Shown: positions 43,410-52,605 of the stretch, one piece after another
Layout: each line of letters begins with the position of its first letter
Position numbering within the stretch: the stretch's first letter is position 1
Source of the DNA: Dyella jiangningensis
Lineage (GTDB): Bacteria > Pseudomonadota > Gammaproteobacteria > Xanthomonadales > Rhodanobacteraceae
Direction of reading: 5' to 3'
Length of the DNA: 64,000 nucleotides
Assembly: GCA_000632805.1 (NCBI GenBank)
Contig: CP007444.1
Location: forward strand, 2,406,772-2,470,771
The notes under the pieces: model-generated
The model's database searches: none
Seen by the model: the letters and a program-made list of their open reading frames with translations, nothing else
What the model was told of the DNA's origin: nothing
Program-made: the position numbers and the translations under genes

Positions 43410-44960
43410 ATGCTGAAAAACCTGTTCGCGACGCATCCGATCCAGGCGTCGCCACATGTCGACGCGGGCGAAATTCCGCATGACAGCCTGCAAGGCGAGG
43501 CCAGCCTCAAGCGTGTATTGACGGCACGCCACCTGATCATGCTGGGCATCGGCGCCGTGATCGGCGCAGGTATTTTCGTCATCACCGGCCAGGCCGCCGC
43601 GGAGCACGCGGGCCCCGCCCTGATCATCAGCTTCATCGTCGCCGGCATCGCCTGCGCCTTCGCGGGCCTGTGCTACGCCGAATTCGCCGCGATGATTCCC
43701 GTCTCCGGCAGTGCCTACGCTTACTCGTACGCCACCCTGGGCGAAATCGTCGCCTGGTTCATCGGCTGGAACCTTGTCCTCGAATATCTCTTTGCCGTCG
43801 CCACCGTGGCGGCGGGCTGGTCGGGTTATTTCAACGAGTGCCTCTCCATCCTGAGCCACTGGACGGGCCTGTCGCTGTCGTTGCCTGACAGCCTGGCTTC
43901 AGCGCCACTCGCCTTCATGGACGGCAGCCAGATCGAACACCTGAAGGCCGGCCAACATGTGATCGCGAAATTCTCCGAACACTTCTTCCTGGTCAGCACC
44001 AACACCATCATCAACCTGCCGGCCATCCTGATCGTGACCGCGTTGACGATGCTGTGCTATCGCGGCATCACGCAATCGACCTTCGTCAACTCGATCATCG
44101 TGGCCATCAAGGTCATCGTGATCCTGCTGTTCCTGGTATTCGCCTTCCGCTTCATCGATCCGTCGAACTGGCACCCGTTCATTCCGCCGGAGGAAGGCCC
44201 GGGCCGCTTCGGCACCAGCGGTATCTTCCGCGCCGCCGTGCTGGTGTTTTTCTCCTACGTAGGCTTCGACGCCGTGTCGACGGCGGCCGGTGAAGCCAAG
44301 AACCCGCAGCGCGACATGCCCATCGGCATCCTGGGTTCGCTGCTCATCTGCACCATTCTGTACATCGCCATGGCGCTGACCCTCACCGGCATCGCCCCGT
44401 ACCGCATGCTGGGCACCCCCGAGCCGGTGGCCACGGCGCTGAGCATCCATCCGGAACTCAACTGGCTGAAGGCGATCGTCTCGTTCGGCGCGCTGGCCGG
44501 CCTGAGCTCGGTGATCCTGGTGATGCTGCTGGGTACCTCGCGCATCTTCTTCAGCATGGCGAAGGACGGCCTGCTGTCGAAGAAGATCTCGCAGGTGCAT
44601 GCCAAACACCGCACGCCCCACATCGCCACCATCATTGCCGGTGTCTCCGCCCTGGTGCTCGCCGGCCTCTTCCCGGTCAGCATCCTGGGTGAGCTGGTGT
44701 CGATGGGCACCCTGCTGGCCTTCACCACGGTGTGCATCGGCGTGCTGATCCTGCGCTACACCCGTCCGGAGCTTCCGCGTTCGTTCCGCGTGCCGGGCAT
44801 CTGGGTGGTGAGCATCCTGGGTTCGGTGATCTGCCTGTACCTGTTCTGGCAGTCGTTCCGGGCCAATTGGCCGCTGATGGTGGGCTGGACCACCTTCGGC
44901 ATGCTGATCTATTTCTTCTATGGGTATTCCCATAGCAAGCTCCGCAAGCAAAACTCCTGA
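43410..44960 (+). CDS. Amino acid permease (APC superfamily), first copy
   Basis: A 516-residue inner-membrane transporter with 12 predicted helices. The helix-1 signature GIGAVIGAGIFVITGQAA and the helix-6 region VGFDAVSTAAGE are typical of APC amino-acid permeases of the CAT/YhdG type. A hydrophilic N-terminal part (about 1-40) precedes it. A good GGGGAG site lies seven bases before the ATG. It is the first of two paralogues (next starts at 45045), with a short hairpin (44971-44995) between them. The substrate is unknown. Confidence 0.92.
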   Translation: MLKNLFATHPIQASPHVDAGEIPHDSLQGEASLKRVLTARHLIMLGIGAVIGAGIFVITGQAAAEHAGPALIISFIVAGIACAFAGLCYAEFAAMIPVSGSAYAYSYATLGEIVAWFIGWNLVLEYLFAVATVAAGWSGYFNECLSILSHWTGLSLSLPDSLASAPLAFMDGSQIEHLKAGQHVIAKFSEHFFLVSTNTIINLPAILIVTALTMLCYRGITQSTFVNSIIVAIKVIVILLFLVFAFRFIDPSNWHPFIPPEEGPGRFGTSGIFRAAVLVFFSYVGFDAVSTAAGEAKNPQRDMPIGILGSLLICTILYIAMALTLTGIAPYRMLGTPEPVATALSIHPELNWLKAIVSFGALAGLSSVILVMLLGTSRIFFSMAKDGLLSKKISQVHAKHRTPHIATIIAGVSALVLAGLFPVSILGELVSMGTLLAFTTVCIGVLILRYTRPELPRSFRVPGIWVVSILGSVICLYLFWQSFRANWPLMVGWTTFGMLIYFFYGYSHSKLRKQNS

Positions 44961-44965
44961 TTCGA

Positions 44966-45001
44966 CACACGAAGGGCCGGCCCAGTGCCGGCCCTCTCGT
45001 T
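44966..45001 (+). terminator. Weak terminator-like hairpin between the permease genes
   Basis: AGGGCCGGC / GCCGGCCCT with a five-base loop lies soon after the first permease stop. The following CTCGTT tract is short, so termination is probably partial. Confidence 0.4.
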
Positions 45002-45044
45002 ATGACCGGGGGCGATGACAGCCCCAGCTTCACCAGGTTGACGC

Positions 45045-46517
45045 ATGCTCAAACAGCTACTCGCCCGCAAGACCGACTTCTCCGACGCCGACGACGCCTG
45101 CCACGGCCCTACCCTGCGCCGCACGCTCGGCCCCTGGGGCATCACGGCCCTCGGCATCGGCGCCGTCATCGGCACCGGCATCTTCGTCGTGACCGGCCAG
45201 GCCGCCGCGGAACACGCCGGTCCTGCAGTCCTGATCTCCTTCATCCTCGCGGCGATCTGCAGCGGTTTCACCGCGCTGTGCTACGCCGAATTCGCCACGC
45301 TGATCCCGATCTCGGGCAGCTCCTATTCCTACGCTTACGCCACGCTGGGTGAGTTGGTGGCTTGGTTCATCGGCTGGAACATGGTGCTGGAATACGGCAT
45401 CTCCGCGTCTGCGGTGGCCGCCAGCTGGACGGGCTATTTCACCAGCCTGCTCGACCAGCTCGGCATCCATCTTCCGCAGGCCCTGACCGAAGCTCCATTG
45501 GCCTTCACCGATGGGCATCTGGTGGCCACCGGACACATCATGAATCTGCCGGCGGTGGCGATCGTGCTTGCGCTGACCTGGCTCTGCTACGTCGGCATCC
45601 GCGAGTCGTCGGGCCTGAACGTGCTGATGGTGGGCCTCAAGGTCGGCCTGATCATCGTCGTGGTGGTCGCCGGTTACCGCTACATCGATCCGGCCAACTG
45701 GCATCCGTTCATCCCGGAAAACCAGGGGCCCGGAAAGTACGGCTGGTCCGGCATCATGCGCGGTGCGGCGATGGTGTTCTTCGCCTACATCGGCTTCGAG
45801 GCGACGTCGACCGCGGCGCAGGAATGCAAGAACCCACAGCGCGACCTTCCCTTCGGCACGCTCGTCTCGCTGGTGATCTGCACCATCCTCTATCTCGCGA
45901 TGGCGGCCGTGCTGACGGGCTTGGCCTCGTACACCCAGCTTGGCACCAGCGAGCCGGTGGTCACCGCCATCAAGGGCCACGTGGAGCTGGGTTGGCTGCG
46001 CACCGTGGTGGAAATCGGCGCGCTGATCGGCCTGTCTTCGGTGATCCTGGTGATGATCATCGCGCAGCCGCGCATCTTCATGATCATGTCGCGCGACGGC
46101 CTGCTGCCGAAGGTGTTCAACCGCATCCATCCCAAGCACCGCACGCCTCACATCAACACGGTGATCACGGGTGTGGGCATCGCGATCCTTGCGGCGGTTT
46201 TCCCGCTTGATCTGCTGGCCGACCTGACCTCGATGGGTACGCTAATCGCGTTCGTCGCGGTATGCGCGGGCGTGCTGATCCTTCGCTATACGTCGCCGGA
46301 ACTGCACCGCGGTTTCCGCGTGCCGTGGGCGTGGGTGATCTGCCCCGCTGGCGTGATCAGCTGCCTGGCCCTGCTGGCCTTCATGAGCTGGTTCAACTGG
46401 CTGCTGATGATTGTCTGGACCGCCATGGGCCTGGCCATCTACTTTGGCTACGGCATCCGCCACAGCCGTCTCCACCGTCAGCCTGTCGGTCAAAAAGCCG
46501 ATTCTTCGTCGATCTGA
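45045..46517 (+). CDS. Amino acid permease (APC superfamily), second copy
   Basis: A 490-residue paralogue of the preceding gene, sharing GIGAVIGTGIFVVTGQAAAE, WFIGWNMVLEYG and YIGFEATSTAAQE. It lacks the ~15 extra N-terminal residues of the first copy and ends with a polar KKADSSSI-like tail (QKADSSSI). Twelve helices are expected. The pair most likely arose by tandem duplication and could have different substrates. No other gene separates them. Confidence 0.92.
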   Translation: MLKQLLARKTDFSDADDACHGPTLRRTLGPWGITALGIGAVIGTGIFVVTGQAAAEHAGPAVLISFILAAICSGFTALCYAEFATLIPISGSSYSYAYATLGELVAWFIGWNMVLEYGISASAVAASWTGYFTSLLDQLGIHLPQALTEAPLAFTDGHLVATGHIMNLPAVAIVLALTWLCYVGIRESSGLNVLMVGLKVGLIIVVVVAGYRYIDPANWHPFIPENQGPGKYGWSGIMRGAAMVFFAYIGFEATSTAAQECKNPQRDLPFGTLVSLVICTILYLAMAAVLTGLASYTQLGTSEPVVTAIKGHVELGWLRTVVEIGALIGLSSVILVMIIAQPRIFMIMSRDGLLPKVFNRIHPKHRTPHINTVITGVGIAILAAVFPLDLLADLTSMGTLIAFVAVCAGVLILRYTSPELHRGFRVPWAWVICPAGVISCLALLAFMSWFNWLLMIVWTAMGLAIYFGYGIRHSRLHRQPVGQKADSSSI

Positions 46518-46669
46518 CGACAATTTCCTCGAAAACGCCGGGTAGCCGCTGCTCTACCCGGCGTAACGAATGAAAGCTTCCCCCCGGACATTCGTGAGGC
46601 CCAGTCTCGAATGTAATGATAAGTTATTGTTTTTTATAATTTTAACGAGACTTTTTCGATAAAATTTTA

Positions 46670-46850
46670 GGCTCGCCCGGCCCCAAAACGGCCCTCCAGG
46701 AGTATCATCTGTGCTCCGTGGGTTGATCACTTGGCAGTGGGCCCCGGATTGCCGCCCGGCGCGTCAGGCGGGTCAGCTCCTCGGCCTGACGCGTCTGGGC
46801 AGCATCTTCTACTCACCGAGTTCTTCGGTTCGAGTTCTTCTTCTTTCGTA
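46670..46850 (+). ncRNA. Candidate structured RNA
   Basis: Downstream of an AT-rich tract containing TAAAAT-like boxes is a GC-rich stretch that could fold: CGCGTCAGG / CCTGACGCG (9-bp stem, 16-base loop), extended by GCCC / GGGC, and a small CACT-TGGC-AGTG hairpin 5' of it. It is not protein coding as far as I can see and ends in a pyrimidine-rich run (TTCTTCTTCTTTCG). I could not name a family. Strand is a guess from the flanking promoter-like boxes. Confidence 0.35.
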
Positions 46851-46954
46851 TAAAGATCACGCGAAGATCAGGTCAGCGTGATGTCTTCGCGCGATGCGAT
46901 GCGCGCGAATGAAGTGGATGCATGACGCGTCTACGATCGAAGCCACGCGCCGAC

Positions 46955-46987
46955 ACAAAAAAAGAAGGCCGGCAATGGCCGGCCTTC
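46955..46987 (-). terminator. Terminator of the HiPIP gene
   Basis: GAAGGCCGGC / GCCGGCCTTC (46964-46973, 46978-46987) with a four-base loop is followed on the minus strand by TTTTTTT. It starts 23 bases after the HiPIP stop codon. Confidence 0.88.
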
Positions 46988-47010
46988 GCGTCGATCCGAT
47001 ATCGGAAGCG

Positions 47011-47346
47011 TCAGGCTTTCTTCGGCGCGTGCGACACGCACCAGCCTTTCGCATTGACGGACTTGCCGGGGAACAACTGGCACGGACCGTAGCCCGTCGC
47101 ACCGCCGCTGTAGAACTGGCAGTTGGCACAAGTGTCGCCGGCCTTGTGCTTCGCGTCGCTCGTCTTGCTGGCGTCCTCGACGTAGCCAAGGGCCTTCGCC
47201 GTGGGATCGGATTCGGCGACGTGGGGCAGATCAGCCGCACGTGCGAAGCGCGGCAGGGCGCCGCCGATCACTACGGCAGCCGCTGCGGTCCCGGCTGCGG
47301 CCTTGAGAAAGCGACGACGCGATTCGATATCTTTTTCGTGCGACAT
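47011..47346 (-). CDS. High-potential iron-sulfur protein (HiPIP)
   Basis: A 111-residue periplasmic electron carrier with one [4Fe-4S] cluster. A twin-arginine signal (SRRRFLKAA) is followed by a hydrophobic core and Ala-rich cleavage region. The four cluster Cys are at 73, 76, 89 and 103 (CANC, then CQLF, then WCVSH). GGAGG lies eight bases before the ATG at 47346; longer in-frame starts lack sense. HiPIPs carry electrons in aerobic or photosynthetic respiration; the partner here is unknown. It is divergent from mtnB. Confidence 0.93.
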   Translation of the reverse strand: MSHEKDIESRRRFLKAAAGTAAAAVVIGGALPRFARAADLPHVAESDPTAKALGYVEDASKTSDAKHKAGDTCANCQFYSGGATGYGPCQLFPGKSVNAKGWCVSHAPKKA

Positions 47347-47472
47347 TGGTCCAACCTCCGTCTGTAAAAATACCCACCACGCCCGTGGCGGATCTGTCCG
47401 CATGCTACTAGCCTCACCGATAAGTCGTGAGAACGAATCGCATTTTCGGCATTGGGCGTGAAGACGACGTGG

Positions 47473-47499
47473 TATAGTTGCCGTTCATTTGGACGTCCA
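47473..47499 (+). promoter_or_regulatory. Putative mtnB promoter with palindromic operator
   Basis: TATAGT (47473-47478) is a near-consensus -10 box, with no strong -35 box. TGGACGTCCA (47490-47499), a perfect 10-base palindrome, starts about 12 bases after it and ends six bases before the mtnB ATG, suitable for a repressor. The core GACGTC is shared with MetJ boxes, but no MetJ is known here. Confidence 0.4.
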
Positions 47500-47505
47500 T
47501 AACCC

Positions 47506-48153
47506 ATGAGCCAGACTCTTCCCGCCACCATTCCAGCCGAGCTGTTCGCGCAGCGCGCCGACGCCATCGCCGATGCCGCGCGCGAACTCGCGAATGCCGG
47601 CTGGACGCCCGCCACCAGCAGCAATTTCTCCATGCGTCTGGATGGTGAGCATGCGGCCATCACGATCTCCGGCCGCGACAAGGGCAAGCTGGGTCGCGAC
47701 GACATCATGGTCGTCGACATGCAGGGCAAGGCGGTGGGCACCTCTGCCCGCCCCAGCGCGGAGACTGAGCTGCATACGCAGATCTACCGTCGCATGCCGG
47801 AGATGAACGTAGTGCTGCACACGCATTCGCGCACGCAGAGCGTGGCCTCGCGTCTCTTTGCACGCGAAGGCGTGGTGAAGCTGGAGGGCTGGGAACTGCA
47901 GAAGGCCATCTCGGGTCAGACCACCCACGACGCCGAACTGGCGATCCCGGTGTTCCCCAACACGCAGCACATGCCCGAACTGGTGGCGCAGGTGGACGCC
48001 TGGCTCGACGCCGGCAAGCCGCTGCACGCCTATCTCATCAACGGTCACGGCATCTACACCTGGGGTCGTGACATGGCCGAGACGCGCCGCCACCTGGAGG
48101 CGCTGGAATTCCTGCTCGGCTGCGAACTCGATCTGAGGAGACTTTCCGCATGA
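47506..48153 (+). CDS. mtnB: Methylthioribulose-1-phosphate dehydratase
   Basis: A 215-residue class II aldolase-fold enzyme of the methionine salvage pathway that dehydrates MTRu-1-P. Zinc ligands are in LHTHSRTQS and later in [21 protein letters not shown] is the family substrate segment. No ribosome site is evident, and the leader is short. It overlaps mtnD by four bases (ATGA) and starts a three-gene salvage cluster. Confidence 0.95.
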   Translation: MSQTLPATIPAELFAQRADAIADAARELANAGWTPATSSNFSMRLDGEHAAITISGRDKGKLGRDDIMVVDMQGKAVGTSARPSAETELHTQIYRRMPEMNVVLHTHSRTQSVASRLFAREGVVKLEGWELQKAISGQTTHDAELAIPVFPNTQHMPELVAQVDAWLDAGKPLHAYLINGHGIYTWGRDMAETRRHLEALEFLLGCELDLRRLSA

Positions 48154-48716
48154 GCCGCCTGCGCATTTTCCAGGACAGCCGCCCCGATGCTCCGCTGAGC
48201 GTCTACACCGATCATGCCGAGATCGCCACCGAACTGGCGAAGGCCGGCGTGCGCTTCGAGCAGTGGGAGGCGACCCAGCCGATCGCGCCCGGCGCCAGCC
48301 AGGATGAGGTGATCGCGGCCTATCGCGCCGACATCGATCGCCTGATGGCCGAAGAGGGCTACCAGGCCGTCGACGTCATCAGCCTCAAGCCGGACCATCC
48401 GGATCGCGCAACGCTGCGACAGAAGTTCCTCAGCGAACACACGCACAGCGAGGACGAGGTCCGCTTCTTCGTGGCCGGTGCCGGCCAGTTCACCTTGCAC
48501 CTCGGTGACAAGGTCTACGACATCCTGTGCGAACAGGGCGACCTGATTGGCGTCCCCGATGGCACGCGGCACTGGTTCGACATGAGCGAGTCGCCGTACT
48601 TCGTGGCGATCCGCCTGTTCACCAACAAGGATGGCTGGGTGGCGAATTTCACGGGCGAGGACATCGCCCAGCGCTTTCCGCGGATGACCCCGCACGGCTC
48701 TGCGCAGGTAGCCTGA
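48150..48716 (+). CDS. mtnD: Acireductone dioxygenase
   Basis: A 188-residue cupin that oxidises the acireductone of methionine salvage to the ketoacid precursor of methionine (Fe form) or to methylthiopropionate (Ni form). Metal ligands His, His and Glu are in [11 protein letters not shown], and a later His is in GTRHWFDM. Size matches the family (about 180). GGAGACTTTCCGC precedes the ATG. An extragenic palindrome follows 14 bases after the stop. Confidence 0.95.
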   Translation: MSRLRIFQDSRPDAPLSVYTDHAEIATELAKAGVRFEQWEATQPIAPGASQDEVIAAYRADIDRLMAEEGYQAVDVISLKPDHPDRATLRQKFLSEHTHSEDEVRFFVAGAGQFTLHLGDKVYDILCEQGDLIGVPDGTRHWFDMSESPYFVAIRLFTNKDGWVANFTGEDIAQRFPRMTPHGSAQVA

Positions 48717-48730
48717 ACAGAACGACTTCT

Positions 48731-48800
48731 GTGGGAGCGCACCCTGTGCGCGACTTGCCGCACTTTGTGCTTGGCTGTCGCGCACAGGGGCGCTCCCACA
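48731..48800. repeat. Extragenic palindrome, complete two-arm copy
   Basis: GTGGGAGCGCACCCTGTGCG plus CGAC at the left and CGCGCACAGGGGCGCTCCCA plus CA at the right enclose about 20 bases. The right arm lacks one base. It lies between mtnD and mtnC. Confidence 0.88.
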
Positions 48801-48878
48801 CTAGTTTCCAGGCTCTGACTCTCGCCGGGCGGCCCGGCCACGGGTAAGCTTGTCCGCCCTGCAGCCCGGTTTCCCCGC

Positions 48879-49565
48879 ATGACCGTCATCCGCGCCATCG
48901 TCACCGATATCGAGGGCACCACCAGCTCGATTCGTTTCGTCAAGGACGTGCTGTTTCCGTACGCCCGCGAGCGGCTGCCCGCCTTTGTGGAAACCCATGG
49001 CGATACGCCCGACGTGCAGCATTGGCTGCACGAGGCAGCCAAGGAGGCCGGCATCGTGGAGGCACCGCGGCAGGAAGTGATCGAGATGCTGCTGCGGTGG
49101 ATCGACGAGGACCGCAAGTCCACGGCGCTCAAGGCACTGCAGGGCATGATCTGGAAGGAAGGCTACGAAAGCGGCGACTACCAGGCACACATGTATCCGG
49201 AAGTTTCCGCCAGGCTGCATGCCTGGCGTGCGGATGGCCTGCACCTGTATGTGTATTCGTCGGGTTCGGTGCCGGCGCAGAAGCTGTTTTTCGGCTACAG
49301 CGAAGCGGGAGATCTGACGCCACTGTTCTCGGGCTATTTCGACACCGAGACCGGCCCCAAGCGCGAGCGCGCCTCCTACGAAAAGATCGCCAAAGCGATC
49401 GGCGAGCAGCCGGGGCACATCCTGTTCCTCTCCGATATCGTCGAGGAGCTGGACGCCGCGAAGGCGGCTGGTCTGCGCACGGGTTGGCTGTTGCGTGAAC
49501 CGCAGGCGATTCCGGAGGCGCCACGCCATCCCGCCTACCGCGACTTCGACGCCATCGTTCTCTGA
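48879..49565 (+). CDS. mtnC: 2,3-diketo-5-methylthiopentyl-1-phosphate enolase-phosphatase
   Basis: A 228-residue HAD-superfamily bifunctional enzyme that enolises and dephosphorylates the salvage intermediate. The HAD nucleophile motif is VTDIEGTTSSI, motif II includes YSSGSVPAQKLFF and motif III/IV is in ILFLSDIVEELDAAK. Length is normal. It follows mtnD after an intervening palindrome and completes mtnB-mtnD-mtnC; mtnA, mtnK and mtnN are not in the window. Confidence 0.94.
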   Translation: MTVIRAIVTDIEGTTSSIRFVKDVLFPYARERLPAFVETHGDTPDVQHWLHEAAKEAGIVEAPRQEVIEMLLRWIDEDRKSTALKALQGMIWKEGYESGDYQAHMYPEVSARLHAWRADGLHLYVYSSGSVPAQKLFFGYSEAGDLTPLFSGYFDTETGPKRERASYEKIAKAIGEQPGHILFLSDIVEELDAAKAAGLRTGWLLREPQAIPEAPRHPAYRDFDAIVL

Positions 49566-49582
49566 CCTGCCAGGTTTCCGCC

Positions 49583-50602
49583 ATGCGTATCGCATTGACT
49601 GCCCTGCTCGCCTTTGCGGCCGGCGTGCTGCTGATGATGGGGCTGACGCGGCATACCCCACAGGCAGCCGGGCCGGGCGCGACCACGACTCAGGCCGTGC
49701 CGGCATCGACGAGCACGGCGACCGCCGGCACCGATACCGAAGAGGACGCCGACACCTCATCCGACAACTGGCCGCCCCACGCGCCCTCGCCGGAACAGGT
49801 CATGTATGCCCAGCGCGGCATGGTGCACAAGGCGCTGGAAAACCTGAGCCCGCGGGTTGCCGGCCAACCCAACCTGTACGTGCTCGCATTTGGGGGCGAC
49901 GCTGGCGAGGACGTGTTCCGCAATGAAGCGGAGTACGCCGCCAAGCTGTTTCCCCGGCACTTCGGCGCAACCACGCATGTGATGGTGCTGGAAAACAATC
50001 CGGCCTCGCTCGATCAGCATCCGCTGGCGTCGTGGAGCAATCTGGAAACCGCGCTGGATGGCTTGGCCGGCGTCATGAAGCCGGAGGAAGACATCCTGCT
50101 GCTGTACATGACCACGCACGGCGATGAAGACCACAACCTGCTGGTCGACATGGACCCACTGCCGCTGGATCAGATCGGCGCGCCGGATCTCGCCGACATC
50201 CTCAACAAGCGACCGTTCAAGTGGAAGGTCGTGGTGGTCAATGCCTGCTATTCGGGCGGATTTGTGCCGCCACTGAAGGGCGCCGGCACGCTGGTGATCA
50301 CGGCCGCCCGCGCCGATCGCAGCTCATTCGGCTGCGGCAGCGATTCGGACATCACGTATTTCGGCCGTGCCTGGCTGGTCGATGGACTCAACCGCACGCC
50401 GGATTTCATGGAAGCCTTCCGCCAGGCTTCCGGTGAGATCGCGCAATGGGAAGCCAAGGACAAGTTGACACCCTCCGAGCCGCAGATGGACGTCGGCGCG
50501 GGCATTGCAGACCAGTTGGCCCTGTGGCGCCGCCACGTCGTCCCCGGGCCGGCCGTGGCGTTCAAGCCTACGGCACCGGCTCCCGAGACCCACACGCAGT
50601 AA
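49583..50602 (+). CDS. C13 family peptidase (legumain-like)
   Basis: A 339-residue protein with a N-terminal signal anchor (ALTALLAFAAGVLLMMGL), a Thr/Ala-rich low-complexity stretch (about 30-60) and a caspase/legumain-fold domain. The catalytic dyad is His179 in LLYMTTHGDEDH and Cys222 in VVVVNACYSGGF. Bacterial C13 proteins are envelope associated; their substrates are mostly unknown. It follows mtnC by 17 bases, so it could be in the same transcript, which is an unexplained neighbourhood. Confidence 0.88.
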   Translation: MRIALTALLAFAAGVLLMMGLTRHTPQAAGPGATTTQAVPASTSTATAGTDTEEDADTSSDNWPPHAPSPEQVMYAQRGMVHKALENLSPRVAGQPNLYVLAFGGDAGEDVFRNEAEYAAKLFPRHFGATTHVMVLENNPASLDQHPLASWSNLETALDGLAGVMKPEEDILLLYMTTHGDEDHNLLVDMDPLPLDQIGAPDLADILNKRPFKWKVVVVNACYSGGFVPPLKGAGTLVITAARADRSSFGCGSDSDITYFGRAWLVDGLNRTPDFMEAFRQASGEIAQWEAKDKLTPSEPQMDVGAGIADQLALWRRHVVPGPAVAFKPTAPAPETHTQ

Positions 50603-50614
50603 AGGAGCGCCCGC

Positions 50615-51733
50615 TCAGGCGGGTACGGGGCTGCGTGCGTGCCAGATCCAGCGTTCGTGATTGATCGTCACGCCCTGATCGTTCCGCGGGAACAGGACCG
50701 CGCCGCGCGGCGCCACGCGCATTTCCATGCCCGGGTGTAGCCCAAGGCGCGAGAGATCTTCGCTGGCAACGTCGGCTTCCAGTGTCTGGTCAAGCGATCC
50801 CACATGCAGCTCAAGGTGCGCCACGCTGCCGGCCAGATAGATGTGGCGCAGCCGCGTCTCCCACGCCGGCTGCGACGTCGGCACAGCGAGACGCAGTTGC
50901 TCAGGCCGCACGTAGGCGACCGCTTCGGTGTATTTGCCCTGCCAGGGATCGTCCTGTGGCATCCATCCGCCGGCTGCCAGACCGCTTCCGTTGCGCCTGA
51001 CGGTGAAGCGATTCACCTTGCCGATGAATTCGCATACGAAAGGCGTGGCCGGCTGCTGATAGATCACCTCCGGTGAACCCACCTGTTCCACCCGGCCGTT
51101 GTTCATCACGGCTACGCGATCGGCCAGTTCCAGCGCCTCTTCCTGATCGTGCGTGACGAAAACCGTGGTGAGCCCGAGCTCTTCATGCAGCTCGCGCAAC
51201 CAGCGCCGCAAGGTGACGCGAACCTGGGCGTCCAACGCGCCGAACGGCTCATCCAGCAGCAGGATATCGGGCTCTACCGCCAGCGCGCGTGCCAGCGCGA
51301 CGCGTTGGCGCTGTCCGCCGGAAAGCTGTGAGGGATAGCGCCGCGCGTGATCGTCCAGTTGAACACGCTTGAGCAGGCGCTCGACCCGTTCGCGGATCAC
51401 CGCGCGCGATGGCCGCTTGCGCCACGGACGCACGCGCAGGCCGAAGGCGATGTTCTCCAGCACCGTGAGGTGACGAAACAGTGCGTAATGCTGGAAGACC
51501 ATGCCGATATTGCGCTCGCGCGCCGTGGTCGCGAGGAAATCCTTGCCGTCCTTCAGCACGCTACCGGTGTCGGGGTAATCGAGGCCAGCGAGAATGCGCA
51601 GCAAGGTGGTTTTTCCCGACCCGGAGGGGCCGAGCAAGGCAAGGAATTCACCAGGCGCGATGTCCAGGCTGACATCGTCCAGTGCCTGGTATTCGGCGAA
51701 GCGTCGGTTCAAATGGGACAGCTCGAGCGTCAT
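50615..51733 (-). CDS. cysA: Sulfate ABC transporter ATP-binding protein
   Basis: A 372-residue ATPase of the sulfate/thiosulfate importer. Walker A is [14 protein letters not shown], the signature is [15 protein letters not shown] and Walker B is [13 protein letters not shown]-terminal TOBE-like region (about 240-372) follows. The ATG at 51733 has AGGAC five bases upstream and eight bases separate it from the cysW stop. It is the last gene of the sbp-cysT-cysW-cysA operon. Confidence 0.95.
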   Translation of the reverse strand: MTLELSHLNRRFAEYQALDDVSLDIAPGEFLALLGPSGSGKTTLLRILAGLDYPDTGSVLKDGKDFLATTARERNIGMVFQHYALFRHLTVLENIAFGLRVRPWRKRPSRAVIRERVERLLKRVQLDDHARRYPSQLSGGQRQRVALARALAVEPDILLLDEPFGALDAQVRVTLRRWLRELHEELGLTTVFVTHDQEEALELADRVAVMNNGRVEQVGSPEVIYQQPATPFVCEFIGKVNRFTVRRNGSGLAAGGWMPQDDPWQGKYTEAVAYVRPEQLRLAVPTSQPAWETRLRHIYLAGSVAHLELHVGSLDQTLEADVASEDLSRLGLHPGMEMRVAPRGAVLFPRNDQGVTINHERWIWHARSPVPA

Positions 51734-51741
51734 GGATGTCC

Positions 51742-52605
51742 TCAATGCCCGCCCGGCGCGTGCGCGGCGATTTCGTCACCATACCGCCATTCCAGCAGGG
51801 TTTTCACGGCCAGCGTGAGCAGGGCCAGCAGTGCGAGCAGCGACGCCACCGCGAACGCACCCACGTAATCGTATTCGTTGTAGCGCATTTCCACTTCGAG
51901 CGGCATGGTGGTGGTGAGGCCACGGATATGCCCGGAAACCACCGACACCGCACCGAACTCGCCCATGGCACGCGCGTTGCACAACAGCACGCCGTACAGC
52001 AGCGCCCAGCGGATGTTGGGCAAGGTGACACGGAAAAACATCTGCCACCCGCTGGCGCCCAGCACGCGTGCGGCTTCTTCTTCCTCGCTGCCCTGCGCCT
52101 CCATCAAGGGTATGAGCTCGCGTGCCACGAAAGGCAGCGTGATGAAGATCGTGGCCAACACCAGCCCCGGCACCGCGTAGATCACTTTGACGTCATACGC
52201 ATCCAGCCATGGCCCGAACCATCCGTGGGAACCGAACAGCAGTACATACACCAGGCCCGAGATCACCGGAGACACAGAGAACGGCAGGTCGATCAACGCG
52301 CCGAGCAAGGTCTTGCCACGAAACTCGAACCGCGTCATGGCCCATGCCGCCGCAACGCCAAAAACCACGTTGAGCGGAACCGCGATGGCGGCCACCAGAA
52401 GGGTCAGGCCGATGGCCGAGCGCGCTTCGGGTTGCCGGATGGCGGCGAGATAAGGCGCCAGTCCTTCGCGAAATGCCTCCGCGAATACGGTGGCCAGCGG
52501 CGCCACGAGAAACGCCAGCAGAAACGCCAGGGCGAACAGGATCAACGCGACGTGACCGATACGACGCGGCCAGCTGGCGGTGCGCGAACGCACGTGGCGA
52601 CTCAT
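51742..52605 (-). CDS. cysW: Sulfate ABC transporter permease CysW
   Basis: A 287-residue inner-membrane permease with six helices. The EAA loop is seen as [20 protein letters not shown]. The C-terminus ends AAHAPGGH. It pairs with CysT to form the sulfate channel. It overlaps cysT by four bases (ATGA), matching the operon order. Confidence 0.94.
   Translation of the reverse strand: MSRHVRSRTASWPRRIGHVALILFALAFLLAFLVAPLATVFAEAFREGLAPYLAAIRQPEARSAIGLTLLVAAIAVPLNVVFGVAAAWAMTRFEFRGKTLLGALIDLPFSVSPVISGLVYVLLFGSHGWFGPWLDAYDVKVIYAVPGLVLATIFITLPFVARELIPLMEAQGSEEEEAARVLGASGWQMFFRVTLPNIRWALLYGVLLCNARAMGEFGAVSVVSGHIRGLTTTMPLEVEMRYNEYDYVGAFAVASLLALLALLTLAVKTLLEWRYGDEIAAHAPGGH

Larger units (their letters stand above)
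46518..47010. other. Intergenic region with AT-rich pocket and structured segments
   Basis: These 493 bases lie between convergent permease and HiPIP genes. Features are a short hairpin (46545-46563, GCCGGGTAG / CTACCCGGC), an AT-rich pocket (46610-46672), a structured stretch (46670-46860), overlapping inverted repeats (46857-46907) and the HiPIP terminator. Confidence 0.7.

Noticed and set aside
46670-46850. 6S RNA
   Set aside because: A short stretch (GTGCTCCGTGGGTTGATCAC) recalls part of 6S RNA, but I could not pair the closing stem and the neighbour ygfA is absent.
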